Numbered from the stretch's first letter, positions 11,000 through 21,380 are shown. The stretch: DNA of 64,000 bases from Clostridia bacterium UC5.1-1C12 (GCA_001305055.1 BBZX01000001.1:1-64000); one strand, 5' to 3'. A program made the numbers and translations. The notes: generated by a model from the sequence alone, not told the origin.

Positions 11000-11494
11000 A
11001 TGGCTTCAGAAGATAAGAAGGTACTTGTAACCAAAGAAGGTTATAATGAGTTATTACAGGAACAGGAAAATTTAATTCATGTAGTTCGTCAGGATGTGAT
11101 CCGTGAATTGCAGGAAGCGCGCGCACAGGGTGACTTGAGTGAAAATGCGGACTATGATGCGGCTCGTGACCGTCAGGCACGTGTAGAAGCACGTATTCGT
11201 GATTTGGAAGCAATGCTGGCAAATGTTGAAATCATTGATGATGAGGCTGTCAGCCGGAAGAAAAACAGCAAGACTGTAAAGCTGGGTTCAACAGTGAAAA
11301 TCTTGGATTTGGAATCCAATGAAGAAGAGACTTATACGATCGTCGGTTCAGTAGAATCAGATCCTCTGCAAGGTAAATTATCAAATATCACACCGCTTGC
11401 GGCAGCTATCATCGACAGTAAGGTCGGCGATGTTGTAACGGTGAATCAGGTTGAAGAACCTTATGATGTTAAGATTTTGGAATTGATTGGATAA
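11000..11494 (+). CDS. greA: Transcription elongation factor GreA
   Basis: Rescues backtracked RNA polymerase by stimulating transcript cleavage. N-terminal coiled coil with the acidic tip GDLSENADYDAARDRQ, then the FKBP-like C-terminal domain (VGSVESDPLQGKLSNITPLAAAI). AAGGAGTG precedes the ATG. Intact, 164 residues. TATAAT at 10970-10975 inside the udk end may be its own promoter. Confidence 0.97.
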   Translation: MASEDKKVLVTKEGYNELLQEQENLIHVVRQDVIRELQEARAQGDLSENADYDAARDRQARVEARIRDLEAMLANVEIIDDEAVSRKKNSKTVKLGSTVKILDLESNEEETYTIVGSVESDPLQGKLSNITPLAAAIIDSKVGDVVTVNQVEEPYDVKILELIG

Positions 11495-11514
11495 TCAGAC
11501 AAAATCATATAGAT

Positions 11515-11547
11515 AAGCGTAGATCCAATTGGATTTACGCTTTTTTT
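11515..11547 (+). terminator. Intrinsic terminator after greA
   Basis: Near-perfect 12-bp stem (AAGCGTAGATCC with GGATTTACGCTT, one wobble), AATT loop and seven or more T. Separates the alaS-greA block from the dpa genes. Confidence 0.92.
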
Positions 11548-11603
11548 CTTGTTGGGCGCAGAAAGTGATTTTTGCATTTTCTTGTGCCTTTTTTCTTTTT
11601 CTA

Positions 11604-11612
11604 CATAGTATA
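11604..11612 (+). promoter_or_regulatory. Candidate sporulation-type -10 element before dpaA
   Basis: CATAGTATA fits the SigK -10 pattern CATAnnnTA known in Bacillus, where the dipicolinate synthase operon is mother-cell expressed. It lies 20 bp upstream of the GTG start. No clear -35 is required for SigK beyond a short AC, so this is a weak sequence-only call. Confidence 0.4.
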
Positions 11613-11631
11613 GGCATGAAAGGATGATAAA

Positions 11632-12401
11632 GTGATAGGAATTTTTAATTCTGATCAGCGGATGCTGGAAGCACAGCGATACTTAAGTACAACCACATCG
11701 ACTTATTTAATTGATAATGTCAATGATGCCTTACCGGTATTTGATTATTTGCTTCTGCCAATGAGCGGTATTCGCTCTAATCAGGTTAAGATGCGCAATG
11801 CGTGGATCAATCTGCCGGATGATTTTTGGCATCACTGCCGTAAGGATTGCATCATCTTCACGCTACGATGAATGAAGAAATCAATCAGCTGCCTTTTAAA
11901 TGTGTGAACTTATCCGATGATGATCTGTTTCTCAGCGCCAATTCACGGCTAACGGCCGAAGGTGTGCTGTTTTTACTGCTGGATAACACAACGGTAGGAC
12001 TTAGTGAATGTAAGGTTGACTTGTTGGGCTTTGGTCACAGCGGTAAGGAAATTTACAATTTGCTGAAAGCATTGGATGTAAAGGTGAGGGTCATACGCCG
12101 GAAGGTGGATCATGAAACGAGTGATTTTATGTCGGTGAGCACATGGAAGCAGCTGCCAGTCAGCGATATTGTTATTAATACTTCATTAACGAATTGGATC
12201 GATGAGGATTTAGTGAATCATTGGCCTAAAGCACCATTGATTTTGAATATTGTATCCGCTTACCGGATGCCGGAAAGCCGCATAACCTCGAAAGGCGGTC
12301 ATGTGATTAATGCCGGTGTGCTGCCGGCTTTGATTGCTTCAAAAAGCGCAGGCCGAATACTTGCCGAATGTGTGATGAAGGAGATGGAGTATGGAAAATA
12401 G
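11632..12401 (+). CDS. dpaA: Dipicolinate synthase subunit A
   Basis: With DpaB it oxidises a dihydrodipicolinate-pathway intermediate to dipicolinic acid in the mother cell. The Rossmann motif LLGFGHSGKEIYNLL is in the second half, followed by VSDIVINTSLTNWI and GGHVINAGVLPALIASKSAGRI. At about 256 residues it is shorter than the roughly 300 of Bacillus SpoVFA, mainly in the N-terminal domain. The start is GTG after AAAGGATG. The frame breaks near 11862, one G short. Overlaps dpaB by 11 bp. Confidence 0.88.
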
Positions 12402-12980
12402 GAAAATTTTATTTGGTATTACAGGTTCATTTTGTAATCATCAGGCGATCATTCAGGTTCTGAGAGATTTGGCGGCAGACAACGAAGTTCAGGTCGTTTT
12501 AACTAAGAATGTGGCAGCTTGTTCAACACGGTTTTATAACGCAATTGATTTTCAAAATGACTGTGAACATATCACGAATCAGCGTTGATCAAGGATATTG
12601 TGGAAGCGGAGAAGGTTGGCCCGCGGAAATATTTTGATTGTATGGTAATCGCACCGATGAGTGCCAACAGTGTTGCTAAGCTGGTAAATGGGGCTTATGA
12701 CTGCCCGGTCGCTTTAGCCGCCAAGGCAATGCTGCGCAATCAAAAACCAATCATCTGCGGGATTGCAACCAATGATGCATTGGGTATCTCAGGCCGTAAT
12801 ATTTTTACTTTGCTGGCGCTGAAAAATATATATTTCGTACCGTTTGCCCAGGATGATCCAATGAAAAAGCCAAACAGCTTGGTGGCTGACTGGTCCTTGA
12901 CCGCGCAGACGTGCGAGGATGCTTTATTGGGCAGGCAGCTTCAGCCAATACTCAGACAGGTGGTGTTTTATGAAAAGTAA
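12391..12980 (+). CDS. dpaB: Dipicolinate synthase subunit B
   Basis: Flavoprotein-like partner of DpaA. The N-terminus KILFGITGSFCNHQAI is the phosphate-binding loop of the flavoprotein fold. YFDCMVIAPMSANSVAKLVNGAYD is the family hallmark. PFAQDDPMKKPNSLVADW closes the protein. The frame breaks near 12573 (one G short in CAGGCG). The stop lies inside the first codons of dapA, so the three genes form one tight unit. Confidence 0.9.
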
Positions 12981-13824
12981 ATGTTATGTGGCTATGATAA
13001 CCCCGTTTACAGAAGCTAATGCAATCGATTATGAAAGCGCTGAACGCATCATTGAAAAGCTGGTCAGCGAGGGTGTCAGCGGATTGATGGTATGCGGAAC
13101 GACCGGCGAATCACCGACACTTTCAGAAAATGAAAAGCTGGATTTTCTTGAATTTGTCATCAATAAGGTGAATAAACGCTGTGAGGTATGGTTCGGCGCC
13201 GGCAGTAATGCAACCTGTGATTCAGTCCGCTTGATTAAATTAAGTGAACAGCTTGACTTTGACGGCTATCTCATTGTGGTTCCATATTACAATAAACCGT
13301 CACAATACGGCTTGTATGAGCATTTTGCAGTCTTAGCGGAAAACGCGCGCAAAAATATCATGCTCTATAATGTGCCGGGCCGCTGCGGGGTAGCGCTGGA
13401 AAGTGCTACAGTAATTCGTCTGGCTAAGGATTTTAAGAACATCGTCGCTTTAAAGCAGGCGGATCATAATTTACAGATGGTCAGTGAAATCCTTGCGGAA
13501 CTTGATGATTTCAATGTGTACAGCGGTGAGGACGGTTATCTGCTTGAAGGGATGATTGCCGGCATGAGCGGCGTTGTCAGCGTGATTGGTCATCTGTACA
13601 CCCCGGAATTAATTGCTTTTTTTGAGGCTTATGAGCAGGGAGAAGACTGCACCGGCAAAGATATCTTTTTTAAGCTGATCGCCCGTTTGTTTTTCCTTGA
13701 AAGCAATCCTTCCTGTGTTAAATATTTATATTCAAAGATGGGATTGTGCAAAAATATTCTGCGGCTGCCCATGAGTACGATTTCTGAGGAGACATGCGCT
13801 CAGCTGGATACCTACTTTAAATGA
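12970..13824 (+). CDS. dapA: 4-hydroxy-tetrahydrodipicolinate synthase
   Basis: Condenses pyruvate with aspartate semialdehyde, giving the precursor for dipicolinate and for lysine or diaminopimelate. The TIM barrel begins YVAMITPF. CGTTGESPTLSENEK is the family motif, YNVPGRCGV carries the catalytic Tyr, and the Schiff-base Lys is in IVALKQAD. ATG 12970 is chosen over upstream in-frame codons because it gives the standard N-terminus. Intact, 284 residues. Overlap with dpaB supports a job in spore dipicolinate supply. Confidence 0.95.
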   Translation: MKSKCYVAMITPFTEANAIDYESAERIIEKLVSEGVSGLMVCGTTGESPTLSENEKLDFLEFVINKVNKRCEVWFGAGSNATCDSVRLIKLSEQLDFDGYLIVVPYYNKPSQYGLYEHFAVLAENARKNIMLYNVPGRCGVALESATVIRLAKDFKNIVALKQADHNLQMVSEILAELDDFNVYSGEDGYLLEGMIAGMSGVVSVIGHLYTPELIAFFEAYEQGEDCTGKDIFFKLIARLFFLESNPSCVKYLYSKMGLCKNILRLPMSTISEETCAQLDTYFK

Positions 13825-13868
13825 CAAAATACTCAAACTCTTCATGTTAAACTTCAATTGGTGATGAC

Positions 13869-14039
13869 ATGAAGGTAAAGGTTTTTGATGAACAGCATGA
13901 GGATGATCTCAGTGATGCAATCAACGAGTTTATTGAAAGCAAGCAGCCCAAAATTTTGGATATTCGCTTTGCTACTGCAGCTTTTGAAGGGGAAGATGAA
14001 CAGATCTTTTGTTTTTCTGCCCTGATTCTCTACGAATAG
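13869..14039 (+). CDS. Cse60-like sporulation protein
   Basis: A 56-residue protein (MKVKVFDEQHEDDLSDAINE ... EQIFCFSALILYE) that matches the small Cse60 family known from Bacillus sporulation (DUF2758). The N-terminal beta strand, acidic helix and the FCFSALILYE end are the recognisable parts. It starts 44 bp after dapA, without a strong ribosome site (TTGGTGATGAC). The function is unknown; the context with dpaAB supports a sporulation role. Confidence 0.75.
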   Translation: MKVKVFDEQHEDDLSDAINEFIESKQPKILDIRFATAAFEGEDEQIFCFSALILYE

Positions 14040-14081
14040 TTTTGTCCGCGAGGGCTAGACTAATTTTGGGAGGAAATGACC

Positions 14082-14237
14082 ATGGAAAAGAAAACAAACA
14101 TCAACTGCCGAGTTGATAACTGTATTTTTAATGAACATCAGTGCTGCTGTGCTCATGAAATTACCGTTGGCTGCCATTGCGGCAAAGCCGATTGCTGTCA
14201 GCAGACAGAATGCGATTCATTTAAGCGCAGAGATTAA
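14082..14237 (+). CDS. DUF1540 domain protein, Cys-rich
   Basis: A 51-residue protein with ten cysteines, matching DUF1540: NCRVDNCIFNEHQCCCAHEI then HCGKADCCQQTECDSF. The spacing suggests metal binding. TGGGAGGAAATGACC precedes ATG 14082. Often found near sporulation genes in Bacillota; its function is not known. Confidence 0.85.
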   Translation: MEKKTNINCRVDNCIFNEHQCCCAHEITVGCHCGKADCCQQTECDSFKRRD

Positions 14238-14275
14238 TGAAAAAGGCTGGGTCAAAAGTGATCCGGCCTTTTCAT
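14238..14275 (+). terminator. Intrinsic terminator after the DUF1540 gene
   Basis: AAAAAGGCTGG and CCGGCCTTTT form an interrupted stem with an inner GTC/GAT(C) part, followed by T-rich sequence. A TATACT-type -10 for the next gene lies about 30 bp downstream. Confidence 0.75.
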
Positions 14276-14329
14276 TATTAAATATGAATTCAATTAATTT
14301 TATGTTATACTAATTTGTGAGGTGAGTTT

Positions 14330-15010
14330 ATGCATAAAATCATAACCCTTTTATTCTGTCTGTGTCTTATAGGCGGATGCGCTAAATCTAATAATGCGGC
14401 TTCCGATACGAATACTAAATATATCGGCTATGTAGAAGCAATTATTAATAATAATTCTACTGTTTCCAGCGAGATTCCTTTTGATTATGATCTTTTAGTT
14501 ACGAAAGACAGCAAGGGACAGTATGTTTATGAAGTAACAATCAGTAATCCTAAACAGGCAATGTATAATGTTGAAATGATGGTAATCGATGTTTCTAAGG
14601 TCGGATCAGAAAATATATTTCCTTCAATTGGTGTCATTGATGAGGAGCAGTTTAATCTGATTCCTTTTCAAAGCAATGCACAGCGTGGTTTTTATGCGGC
14701 TTTGGCATGCAATGGTGTCTCAGATGTACCGCAGTTTACACTCAATGTTTTTGTCGTTTACCGTGATTATTCGGGCTTGAATGAAACACGTATCTTCTTT
14801 AATCTTGATGCAGAATATGCGGCAGATATTGCGGTTCCGGCAGAGGGTAAGGTGCTAAATGAGGTCGGTACGGATGAAAAGCCGGAAAATGATGAAAATA
14901 ATGATGAAAATGGTGAAGCCGACGATACTGGGAATGATTCAGAGGATGGTTATTATGATGAAGGTTATTATAATGAATATGGCGAGTGGGTAGAGGGCGA
15001 GAGTTATTAG
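14330..15010 (+). CDS. Putative lipoprotein with acidic Tyr-rich tail
   Basis: 226 residues. The signal peptide ends in the lipobox LIGGC (Cys at about residue 18), so it is probably anchored outside the membrane. A globular region of about 150 residues follows (YVYEVTISNPKQAMYNVEMM; TLNVFVVYRDYSGLNETRIF) with the feel of a beta-sandwich. The last 50 residues are almost all Asp, Glu, Asn, Gly and Tyr (DGYYDEGYYNEYGEW). I do not recognise a family. It ends 1 bp before spoVB. The start follows GTGAGGTGAG. Confidence 0.7.
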   Translation: MHKIITLLFCLCLIGGCAKSNNAASDTNTKYIGYVEAIINNNSTVSSEIPFDYDLLVTKDSKGQYVYEVTISNPKQAMYNVEMMVIDVSKVGSENIFPSIGVIDEEQFNLIPFQSNAQRGFYAALACNGVSDVPQFTLNVFVVYRDYSGLNETRIFFNLDAEYAADIAVPAEGKVLNEVGTDEKPENDENNDENGEADDTGNDSEDGYYDEGYYNEYGEWVEGESY

Positions 15011-15011
15011 A

Positions 15012-16691
15012 ATGAAAAATAAGAAGCAATCAATTATTATCGGCGGGCTGATCAGCTCAGCCGGTATCTTTATTTCAAAGCTGCTGGGACTGCTTTACGT
15101 AATTCCGCTCAATGCGATTGCCGGCGCGGATAATATGCAGTATTACGGCTTTGCGTATGAGATTTATTCGTATATTCTCAATGTCTCAATTGCCGGTATC
15201 CCGTATGCGATCGCGACTCTGGTTGCTAAGTATTCAAACATTGGTGATTATCGTACAACCTTGGTAATCAAGCGGATTGCTCAGGGATTGATGGTTGCTT
15301 TGGGCTTTATCGGCATGTCTTTTTTAATTTTGTTTGCGACTCCGCTGGCCTCGATTGTTTTAGGTGTTAATTCGAGTCCGGAATCGCTGCAGATCACTCG
15401 CAATGTGATTGTGCTGATTTCCTTTGCCCTCTTTTTTGTGCCGGTTTTAAGTGCTTTCAGAGGCTTTTACCAAGGCTTGAAGGAAATGGAAATCTATGCT
15501 TTTTCACAGGTTCTGGAACAGCTCTCAAGGGTCATGTTTTTATTGGGGGCCGGTGCTATAACGGTTTATGTATTTAAACAGGATCGCATCTGGGCGGTAT
15601 ATTTTGCTGTATTTTCGACCAGTGTAGCAGCCATATGCGCGTTGGTGCATATCTTTATTTTTGATAAAAAAATATGCCGGAAATTAAACGGCTTGCGAAT
15701 GAGCAGGAAGTTTATTCGGTGGATGATCATAAGCTGCTGTTTAAGGAATTAGTGCGTATCGCGGTTCCTTATCTTTTAGTCGCCATTGTCGGCTTTTCAA
15801 ATAATATGATTGACTGGCTGTTTTATACGAAGGCATTAGAGGCAACCGGGGTTTCGGCTGATCTTTGTAATTATATCTTTGGTTCGATTATTTCGGTACA
15901 GGTGAATAAGGTAACGTCCATTCCGCAGATTCTTGCACCGGGTTTTTCGATTTCCATTATTCCTTATATTACTGTATCAGTGATTGACCGCAAGTGGAAG
16001 GAACTGCGCAGACATGTGTATGACTGTGTCGATTCAGTATTATATCTGGCAATTCCGCTTTCATTTTGTTTATTGTTCTTTTCAAGACCGATCATGTATC
16101 TGCTTTATGGCGAGAGCTTGGTAACTTATCCGGGTGCCGGCAATGTCATGCTGATCACTTCTTCACTTGAATTAGGTGGTGTATTGCTGAAATGGCATAC
16201 GATTGACGCGCTTTTTGGTACTTTGACGCCAATTTTTACTTCCTTGCTGATGGCGGTAGGACTGCGTAAACAGAACTTTATCAATTTGATTATTGGTGCG
16301 GCTGTAAAGCTGATTTTTGAAATCCCATGTATTCATTTCTTTGGTATGCAGGGGGCTTCGATTTCCAATCTGCTTTCAATGCTGACGATTATTTTGTTGG
16401 ATGCGTATTTCCTGAAACGCAATTACAAGGTGCAGTGGAAATACACGATCCGCAAGATGGTGCTGATGATGTTTGGCGTTGCCGGTATGGCACTTTTTAT
16501 GTCTGGTATTTAATTTTGTCGGCTTTAATGCTGTCGGTCACGGCCGTCTCCTGTGTGTGCTCATATTAGGTATTCAGGGACTGCTGAGTGTCGGTGCTTA
16601 TTTGGCAATCACGGCATTCCTGCAGCTGCCGCAGACAATTTTTAAAATTGATATCAATAAAATGATGAAACGATTAGTGAGAAGAGGGTAG
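15012..16691 (+). CDS. spoVB: SpoVB-like polysaccharide/lipid flippase (MOP family)
   Basis: Polytopic MATE/MOP-type protein, the family that includes SpoVB and MurJ, which move lipid-linked cell-wall or cortex precursors. It starts SIIIGGLISSAGIFISKLLG, with FRGFYQGLKEMEIYAFSQVLEQLSRV, the family hallmark. The C-terminus ends LQLPQTIFKIDINKM. The frame breaks near 15670 (A-run seven instead of eight), near 16497 (T-run) and near 16551 (probably C-run). The repaired length is about 560 residues. The neighbouring pseudouridine synthase gene is also next to a spoVB-like gene in Bacillus (ytgP). Confidence 0.85.
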
Positions 16692-16694
16692 CTC

Positions 16695-17408
16695 ATGATG
16701 CGATTAGATAAATTTTTAGCCCATGCGGGTTTAGGAACGCGCAAGGAGGTTAAGCAGCTGATTCGCAATAAACGGATCAAGGTAAATGGTCAGCTGGTGC
16801 GTAATGATGATTTAAAAATTAATGAGACAAACGATGTTGTACTGCTGGATGATGAAGCGGTGAGTTATGAAAAATATATTTATATGATGCTGAATAAGCC
16901 GGCAGGCTTAATCAGCGCGACCTTTGATGAAAAACAGGCAACAGTCATGGATTGCTTTGATCAGTATATACCGATGGATGCCTTTCCGGTCGGCCGGCTT
17001 GATATCGATACTGAAGGACTGTTATTGATTACCAATGACGGGGCGTTGGCGCATGAGCTTTTAGCGCCTAAGAAGCATGTGGATAAGATTTATTATGTGA
17101 AGGTGGCAAAGGTAATTACGCAGGCTGATATTGAGGCGTTGGAAGCAGGCATTCAAATCAATGAAGAGGAATGCTGTGAACCGGCAGCGGTGCGGCAAAT
17201 CAGCGATGATGAGATGGAACTGACGATTCATGAGGGAAAATTTCATCAGATCAAACGGATGATGCATGCGGTTGGCAATGAGGTCGTTTATTTGAAGCGG
17301 CTGCAGATGGGCAGTTTGAAGCTTGATGAATCGCTGGCGTGCGGTGAATACCGGCCGCTGAGTGAGGCAGAAATACATGCGTTAAAGAACAGGGAGGCAG
17401 ATTTATGA
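16695..17408 (+). CDS. rsuA: RsuA-type 16S rRNA pseudouridine synthase
   Basis: Modifies rRNA uridine to pseudouridine. An N-terminal S4 domain ([20 protein letters not shown]) is followed by the catalytic motif [18 protein letters not shown] with the active-site Asp, and the C-terminal [11 protein letters not shown] motif. RsuA rather than RluB is preferred because of the context beside spoVB and because rluB is found separately at 31.3 kb. 237 residues, intact. Overlaps thyA by 4 bp. Confidence 0.85.
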   Translation: MMRLDKFLAHAGLGTRKEVKQLIRNKRIKVNGQLVRNDDLKINETNDVVLLDDEAVSYEKYIYMMLNKPAGLISATFDEKQATVMDCFDQYIPMDAFPVGRLDIDTEGLLLITNDGALAHELLAPKKHVDKIYYVKVAKVITQADIEALEAGIQINEEECCEPAAVRQISDDEMELTIHEGKFHQIKRMMHAVGNEVVYLKRLQMGSLKLDESLACGEYRPLSEAEIHALKNREADL

Positions 17409-18276
17409 AACAATATTTAGATTTATGCAGACACATCATGGAAAATGGCGAGCTGCGTCAGGATCGTACCGGTACTGGCACGAAGTCTTGCTTTGGCTAT
17501 CAAATGCGGATTGATCTGCGTGAGGGATTTCCATTACTGACAACTAAAAAGTCTTCTTTAAGGGAATCGCAGAAGAATTGCTTTGGTTTATCAGCGGTTC
17601 TACCAATATTCAGCCGTTAGTATTAAAAAATGTTAAAATATGGAATGAATGGCCTTATGAGAAGTATCGTCAGTCAGCTGCTTATCAAAATGAGAGCTTG
17701 GAAGAATTTATCGAGCGGATCAAAACCGAGGATGATTTTGCTAAGCAGTGGGGTGAGCTGGGCCCGGTTTATGGTCATCAATGGCGCGACTTCTTTGGTG
17801 TTGATCAGTTGGAAAATCTAATTCATGATCTGAAGGAAAATCCTTTCTCAAGACGTCATATCATCAGTGCGTGGAATCCTGCGCAAATCAAGGATATGGC
17901 TTTGCCGCCATGTCATGCTTTCATGCAGTTCTATGTATCTGCGGATAAGAAGTATCTCTCTTGTCAGCTGTATCAGCGCAGTGCGGATGTATTTTTGGGC
18001 GTGCCGTTTAATATCGCTTCTTATTCATTGCTGACGCATATGATTGCTTCAGTGTGCGGCTATGAAGCTAAGGAATTTATTCATACCTTTGGCGATGTAC
18101 ATATTTATCTCGATCATTTTGATCAGGTAGAAACGCAGCTGGCAAGGGAACCAAGAGCTTTGCCGAAGCTGATCATTAATCCGGATGTAAAGAGTATTTA
18201 TGATTTTAAATATGAGGATTTCAAAATTGAAGGATATGATCCATATCCGGCCATTAAAGCGAAGGTGAGCGTATGA
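17405..18276 (+). CDS. thyA: Thymidylate synthase
   Basis: Makes dTMP from dUMP using methylene-tetrahydrofolate. N-terminal [19 protein letters not shown], then WRDFFGVDQ, the catalytic Cys in [29 protein letters not shown] and [10 protein letters not shown]. The frame breaks near 17555, where five A replace six; adding one A restores [14 protein letters not shown]. The stop overlaps the dfrA start, the usual pairing since DHFR regenerates the folate used here. Confidence 0.96.
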
Positions 18277-18759
18277 TTTCACTGATTGTTGCTCATGATG
18301 AAAAGCTGTGTATCGGCAAGGATGGTTGGATGCCGTGGCAGTTAAAAGAAGATTTGAAGCAGTTTAAGGAAAAGACGCTGCATCAGCATATCGTGATGGG
18401 CCGTACAACCTTTGAGGCATTAAAAAGCCGCTGCCGCAGCGTACAACCTATGTCATTACCCATCAGCCGCTGCATTATGAGACTGAGCATGTTCATGTAA
18501 TCAATGACTTTAAAGATTTATTAAAAAATATCAGCAAAGTGTGGAACCGCTGATTATCTGCGGCGGTGCTAAAATCTATCAAGCGGCGCTGCCTTATGTG
18601 GATGAAATGTGGATTTCGCTAGTGCCTGGCGATTATGCCGGCGATACTTATTTTCCGGCCTATGATGTGAATGAATTTATCGTTGTAAGCAAGGAACAGT
18701 TTGATGGTTTTCTGTTGATTCATTATCGAAGAAAAGAGGGTACACGATGCGATTTGTAG
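18273..18759 (+). CDS. dfrA: Dihydrofolate reductase
   Basis: NADPH-dependent reduction of dihydrofolate. [20 protein letters not shown] is the N-terminal strand and substrate loop, [12 protein letters not shown] the NADPH-binding segment, and [20 protein letters not shown] the C-terminal hallmark. Two breaks, near 18428 and 18528, are each an A-run one base short; repair gives about 162 residues. Overlaps thyA at its start and the phosphorylase gene at its end. Confidence 0.93.
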
Positions 18760-20044
18760 ATATCATTGAAAAGAAACGAGACGGCGGCCGATTAAGCCGT
18801 GAAGAAATTAATTTTTGGATCAGTGAGTATGTAGCTGAACGGATTCCTGAGTATCAGGTCAGCGCGCTGTGCATGGCCATTTATTTTCAAGGGATGGATG
18901 GTGAAGAGATTGCGGATCTGTGCAACGCGATGCTGCACAGCGGTGATATCATTGATCTGTCATCCATTCAGGGCATCAAGGTGGATAAGCACTCTACCGG
19001 CGGTGTCGGTGATAAAACCAGTCTTTCCTTAACGCCGATGGTGGCTGCCTGCGGTGCTAAGGTCGCTAAAATGTCAGGCCGCGGCTTAGGCCATACCGGC
19101 GGTACACTGGATAAAGTAGAGTCGATAAAAGGCTTTAATGTTTTTCTTGATGAAAATGCTTTTGTGAAGCAGGTGAATGATATTGGCATTGCTTAATCGG
19201 TCAGACCAAGAGTCTGGTACCTGCGGATAAGAAGCTTTATGCACTGCGTGATGTAACAGCCACCGTGAATTCGATTCCTTTAATTGCGTCAAGTATCATG
19301 TCGAAAAAGCTGGCAGCGGGTTCAGACGCGATCCTGCTGGATGTGAAATTTGGTGAAGGCGCCTTTATGCAAAGTGTTGAAGACGCGGAAGAGCTGGCAT
19401 CGACGATGATTACGATCGGCAAACATTTAGGCCGTGATACAAGGGCGATGATCTCTAACATGAATCAGCCATTGGGCAATGCGATCGGTAATGCTCTTGA
19501 GGTTAAAGAGGCAATCGCTACATTAAAGAACGAAGGCCCGGCTGATTTTACTGAATTATGTCTGCAGGCCGGAAGTATCATGCTAGTACAGGCTAAAATT
19601 GCTGAAAATGAGGAAGCAGCCTTGGTCATGCTGAAAAAGAGCATCGAAGATGGCAGCGCACTGGTTAAGCTGATGGAGCTGGTAGCAGCTCAGGGCGGCG
19701 ATGTCGAACAGATCAAGCATCCAGAACTGCTGCCAACAGCAAAAACGGTCGTAGAAATAAAAACGCATAAAAACGGTTGGATCCGTGAGCTGAAAGCACT
19801 TGAATTGGGCACTTTAGCAATGCAGATCGGCGCTGGTAGGGCGGTTAAGGAGGATACGATCGATCCGGCAGTCGGTATTGTATTAAATAAAAAAGCAGGT
19901 GATGAGATTCATGACGGCGATGTGCTTGCCTTTGTTCACATCAATGCGCCATTAAGCGATGAATGGATCGATCATTTCCATGATTGCTTTGTTGTTTCTG
20001 ATACTGCATGTGAAAAAATGCCGTTAATTGTAAAGGTTTTATAA
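18747..20044 (+). CDS. pdp: Pyrimidine-nucleoside (thymidine) phosphorylase
   Basis: Splits thymidine or uridine with phosphate to free base and (deoxy)ribose-1-phosphate. [19 protein letters not shown] opens the family, [16 protein letters not shown] is the phosphate-binding signature, and [13 protein letters not shown] lies in the middle. The frame breaks near 19194 (two T instead of three), restoring [19 protein letters not shown]. The repaired length is about 432 residues. With deoC elsewhere in the window it forms a deoxynucleoside salvage route. deoA is the alternative name. Confidence 0.93.
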
Positions 20045-20047
20045 AAC

Positions 20048-20073
20048 AAGTCTGAGGGTTCTCAGGCTTTTTT
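20048..20073 (+). terminator. Intrinsic terminator after the phosphorylase gene
   Basis: 9-bp stem (AAGTCTGAG with CTCAGGCTT), GGTT loop and T-run. Confidence 0.88.
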
Positions 20074-20118
20074 GCATATTTATGCCTTCAGGTCCATAGA
20101 ATGCATTGAGGTGAATCA

Positions 20119-21279
20119 ATGAAAAAGGGTTGGATAGCTATACTGATCTGTATGCTGACCTTAACGCTGAGTCCTATTAAGGCTGAGGAAGCAGAGGAAC
20201 AGCCGGCTTTAGCAAATCAGGCACAGAGCGCCTATGTGATGGAATATTCTACAGGCCAGATAGTTTTTAAAAAGAATGAAACTGAAAAACTGTATCCGGC
20301 TTCCATGACCAAAATGATGGGGCTGATTTTAATTTTTGAAGCGTTAAATAATGGCAGTTTAAGCATGGAGGATACGGTTACCGTCAGTGAAACGGCAGCT
20401 TCTATGGGCGGCTCACAGATATTTTTAGAAGTGAATGAGGTAATGAAGGTTGAAGATATGATCAAATCAATCTGTATCGCATCAGCCAATGATGCAATGG
20501 TGGCGATGGCAGAAAAGCTGGGCGGCAGTGTTGAGAATTTTGTGAAAAAAATGAATGACAAGGGAAAGGAAATCGGCTTGGAAAATACCCATTTCGTGAA
20601 TACGACCGGGCTTCATGATCCCGAGCATTATTCTTGTGCCAAGGATATGGCCCGCATTGCCCAAGTGCTGATTCAGACCGGCGGTGATCAGCTGCTGGCC
20701 ATTACTTCAACTTATGACACGTATATCCGTGAAGACAGTGAAAAGCCGTTCTGGCTTGTGAATACCAACAAGCTGATCAAACAGATGGAGGGTGTCGACG
20801 GCTTAAAAACCGGTTTTACTCAAGAAGCGATGAGCTGCATCACGGTTACCGCAAAACGCGACAATCTTCGACTGATCAGCGTGGTGATGAAGGAGCCGAG
20901 CAGTCAGGTGAGAAATGCTGAAACCAAGCAGCTGCTGGACTATGGATTTGCGATGTTTGATCAGAAAATAATCTATGAAAAGGGCAGTGTGATCGACGCG
21001 CTCAATATCGATTTGGCAAAGCCTGAGAGGGCTGAGCTGGTTACTTTAAATGAGGTGCCGATTGTCTTTAAAATAGGAGAAGAACCGCAGATTACAGAAC
21101 AAAAGGTCGTGCTTATTAAAAATGAACTGCCTTATGCCGTGGATGAAAAAATTGCTGAATTGGTTATCACGCTGGATAACCAAACGACGCTTACGGTTGA
21201 TTTGGGCGTAAATGTACCGATGGAAAAAGTATCTTATTTTGATCTGTTTTTAAATCTATGGAAACAAGTACTTGCGTAA
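20119..21279 (+). CDS. dacF: D-alanyl-D-alanine carboxypeptidase DacF
   Basis: Low-molecular-weight penicillin-binding protein trimming stem peptides in spore peptidoglycan. A signal peptide (about residues 1-22) is followed by the SxxK motif in ASMTKMMG, SAN in CIASANDAMVAMAE and KTG in GLKTGFTQ. The C-terminal beta domain ends in an amphipathic helix (FDLFLNLWKQVLA), which usually anchors the protein to the membrane. Placement directly before spoIIAA matches Bacillus dacF. Intact, 386 residues. Confidence 0.94.
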   Translation: MKKGWIAILICMLTLTLSPIKAEEAEEQPALANQAQSAYVMEYSTGQIVFKKNETEKLYPASMTKMMGLILIFEALNNGSLSMEDTVTVSETAASMGGSQIFLEVNEVMKVEDMIKSICIASANDAMVAMAEKLGGSVENFVKKMNDKGKEIGLENTHFVNTTGLHDPEHYSCAKDMARIAQVLIQTGGDQLLAITSTYDTYIREDSEKPFWLVNTNKLIKQMEGVDGLKTGFTQEAMSCITVTAKRDNLRLISVVMKEPSSQVRNAETKQLLDYGFAMFDQKIIYEKGSVIDALNIDLAKPERAELVTLNEVPIVFKIGEEPQITEQKVVLIKNELPYAVDEKIAELVITLDNQTTLTVDLGVNVPMEKVSYFDLFLNLWKQVLA

Positions 21280-21300
21280 GGACGCGGTGCTTGTTTTTTT
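21263..21300 (+). terminator. Terminator overlapping the dacF stop
   Basis: An interrupted stem (AACAAG..GCGT with ACGC..CTTGTT) surrounds the stop codon and is followed by seven T. Confidence 0.75.
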
Positions 21301-21380
21301 GTCGAAGCTTAGGAGTGTTTGTCGTAAATCAACTTTCATTTTAAAAGCTGTGATAAGATAAAAAACGAAAGGAAGGTCTT

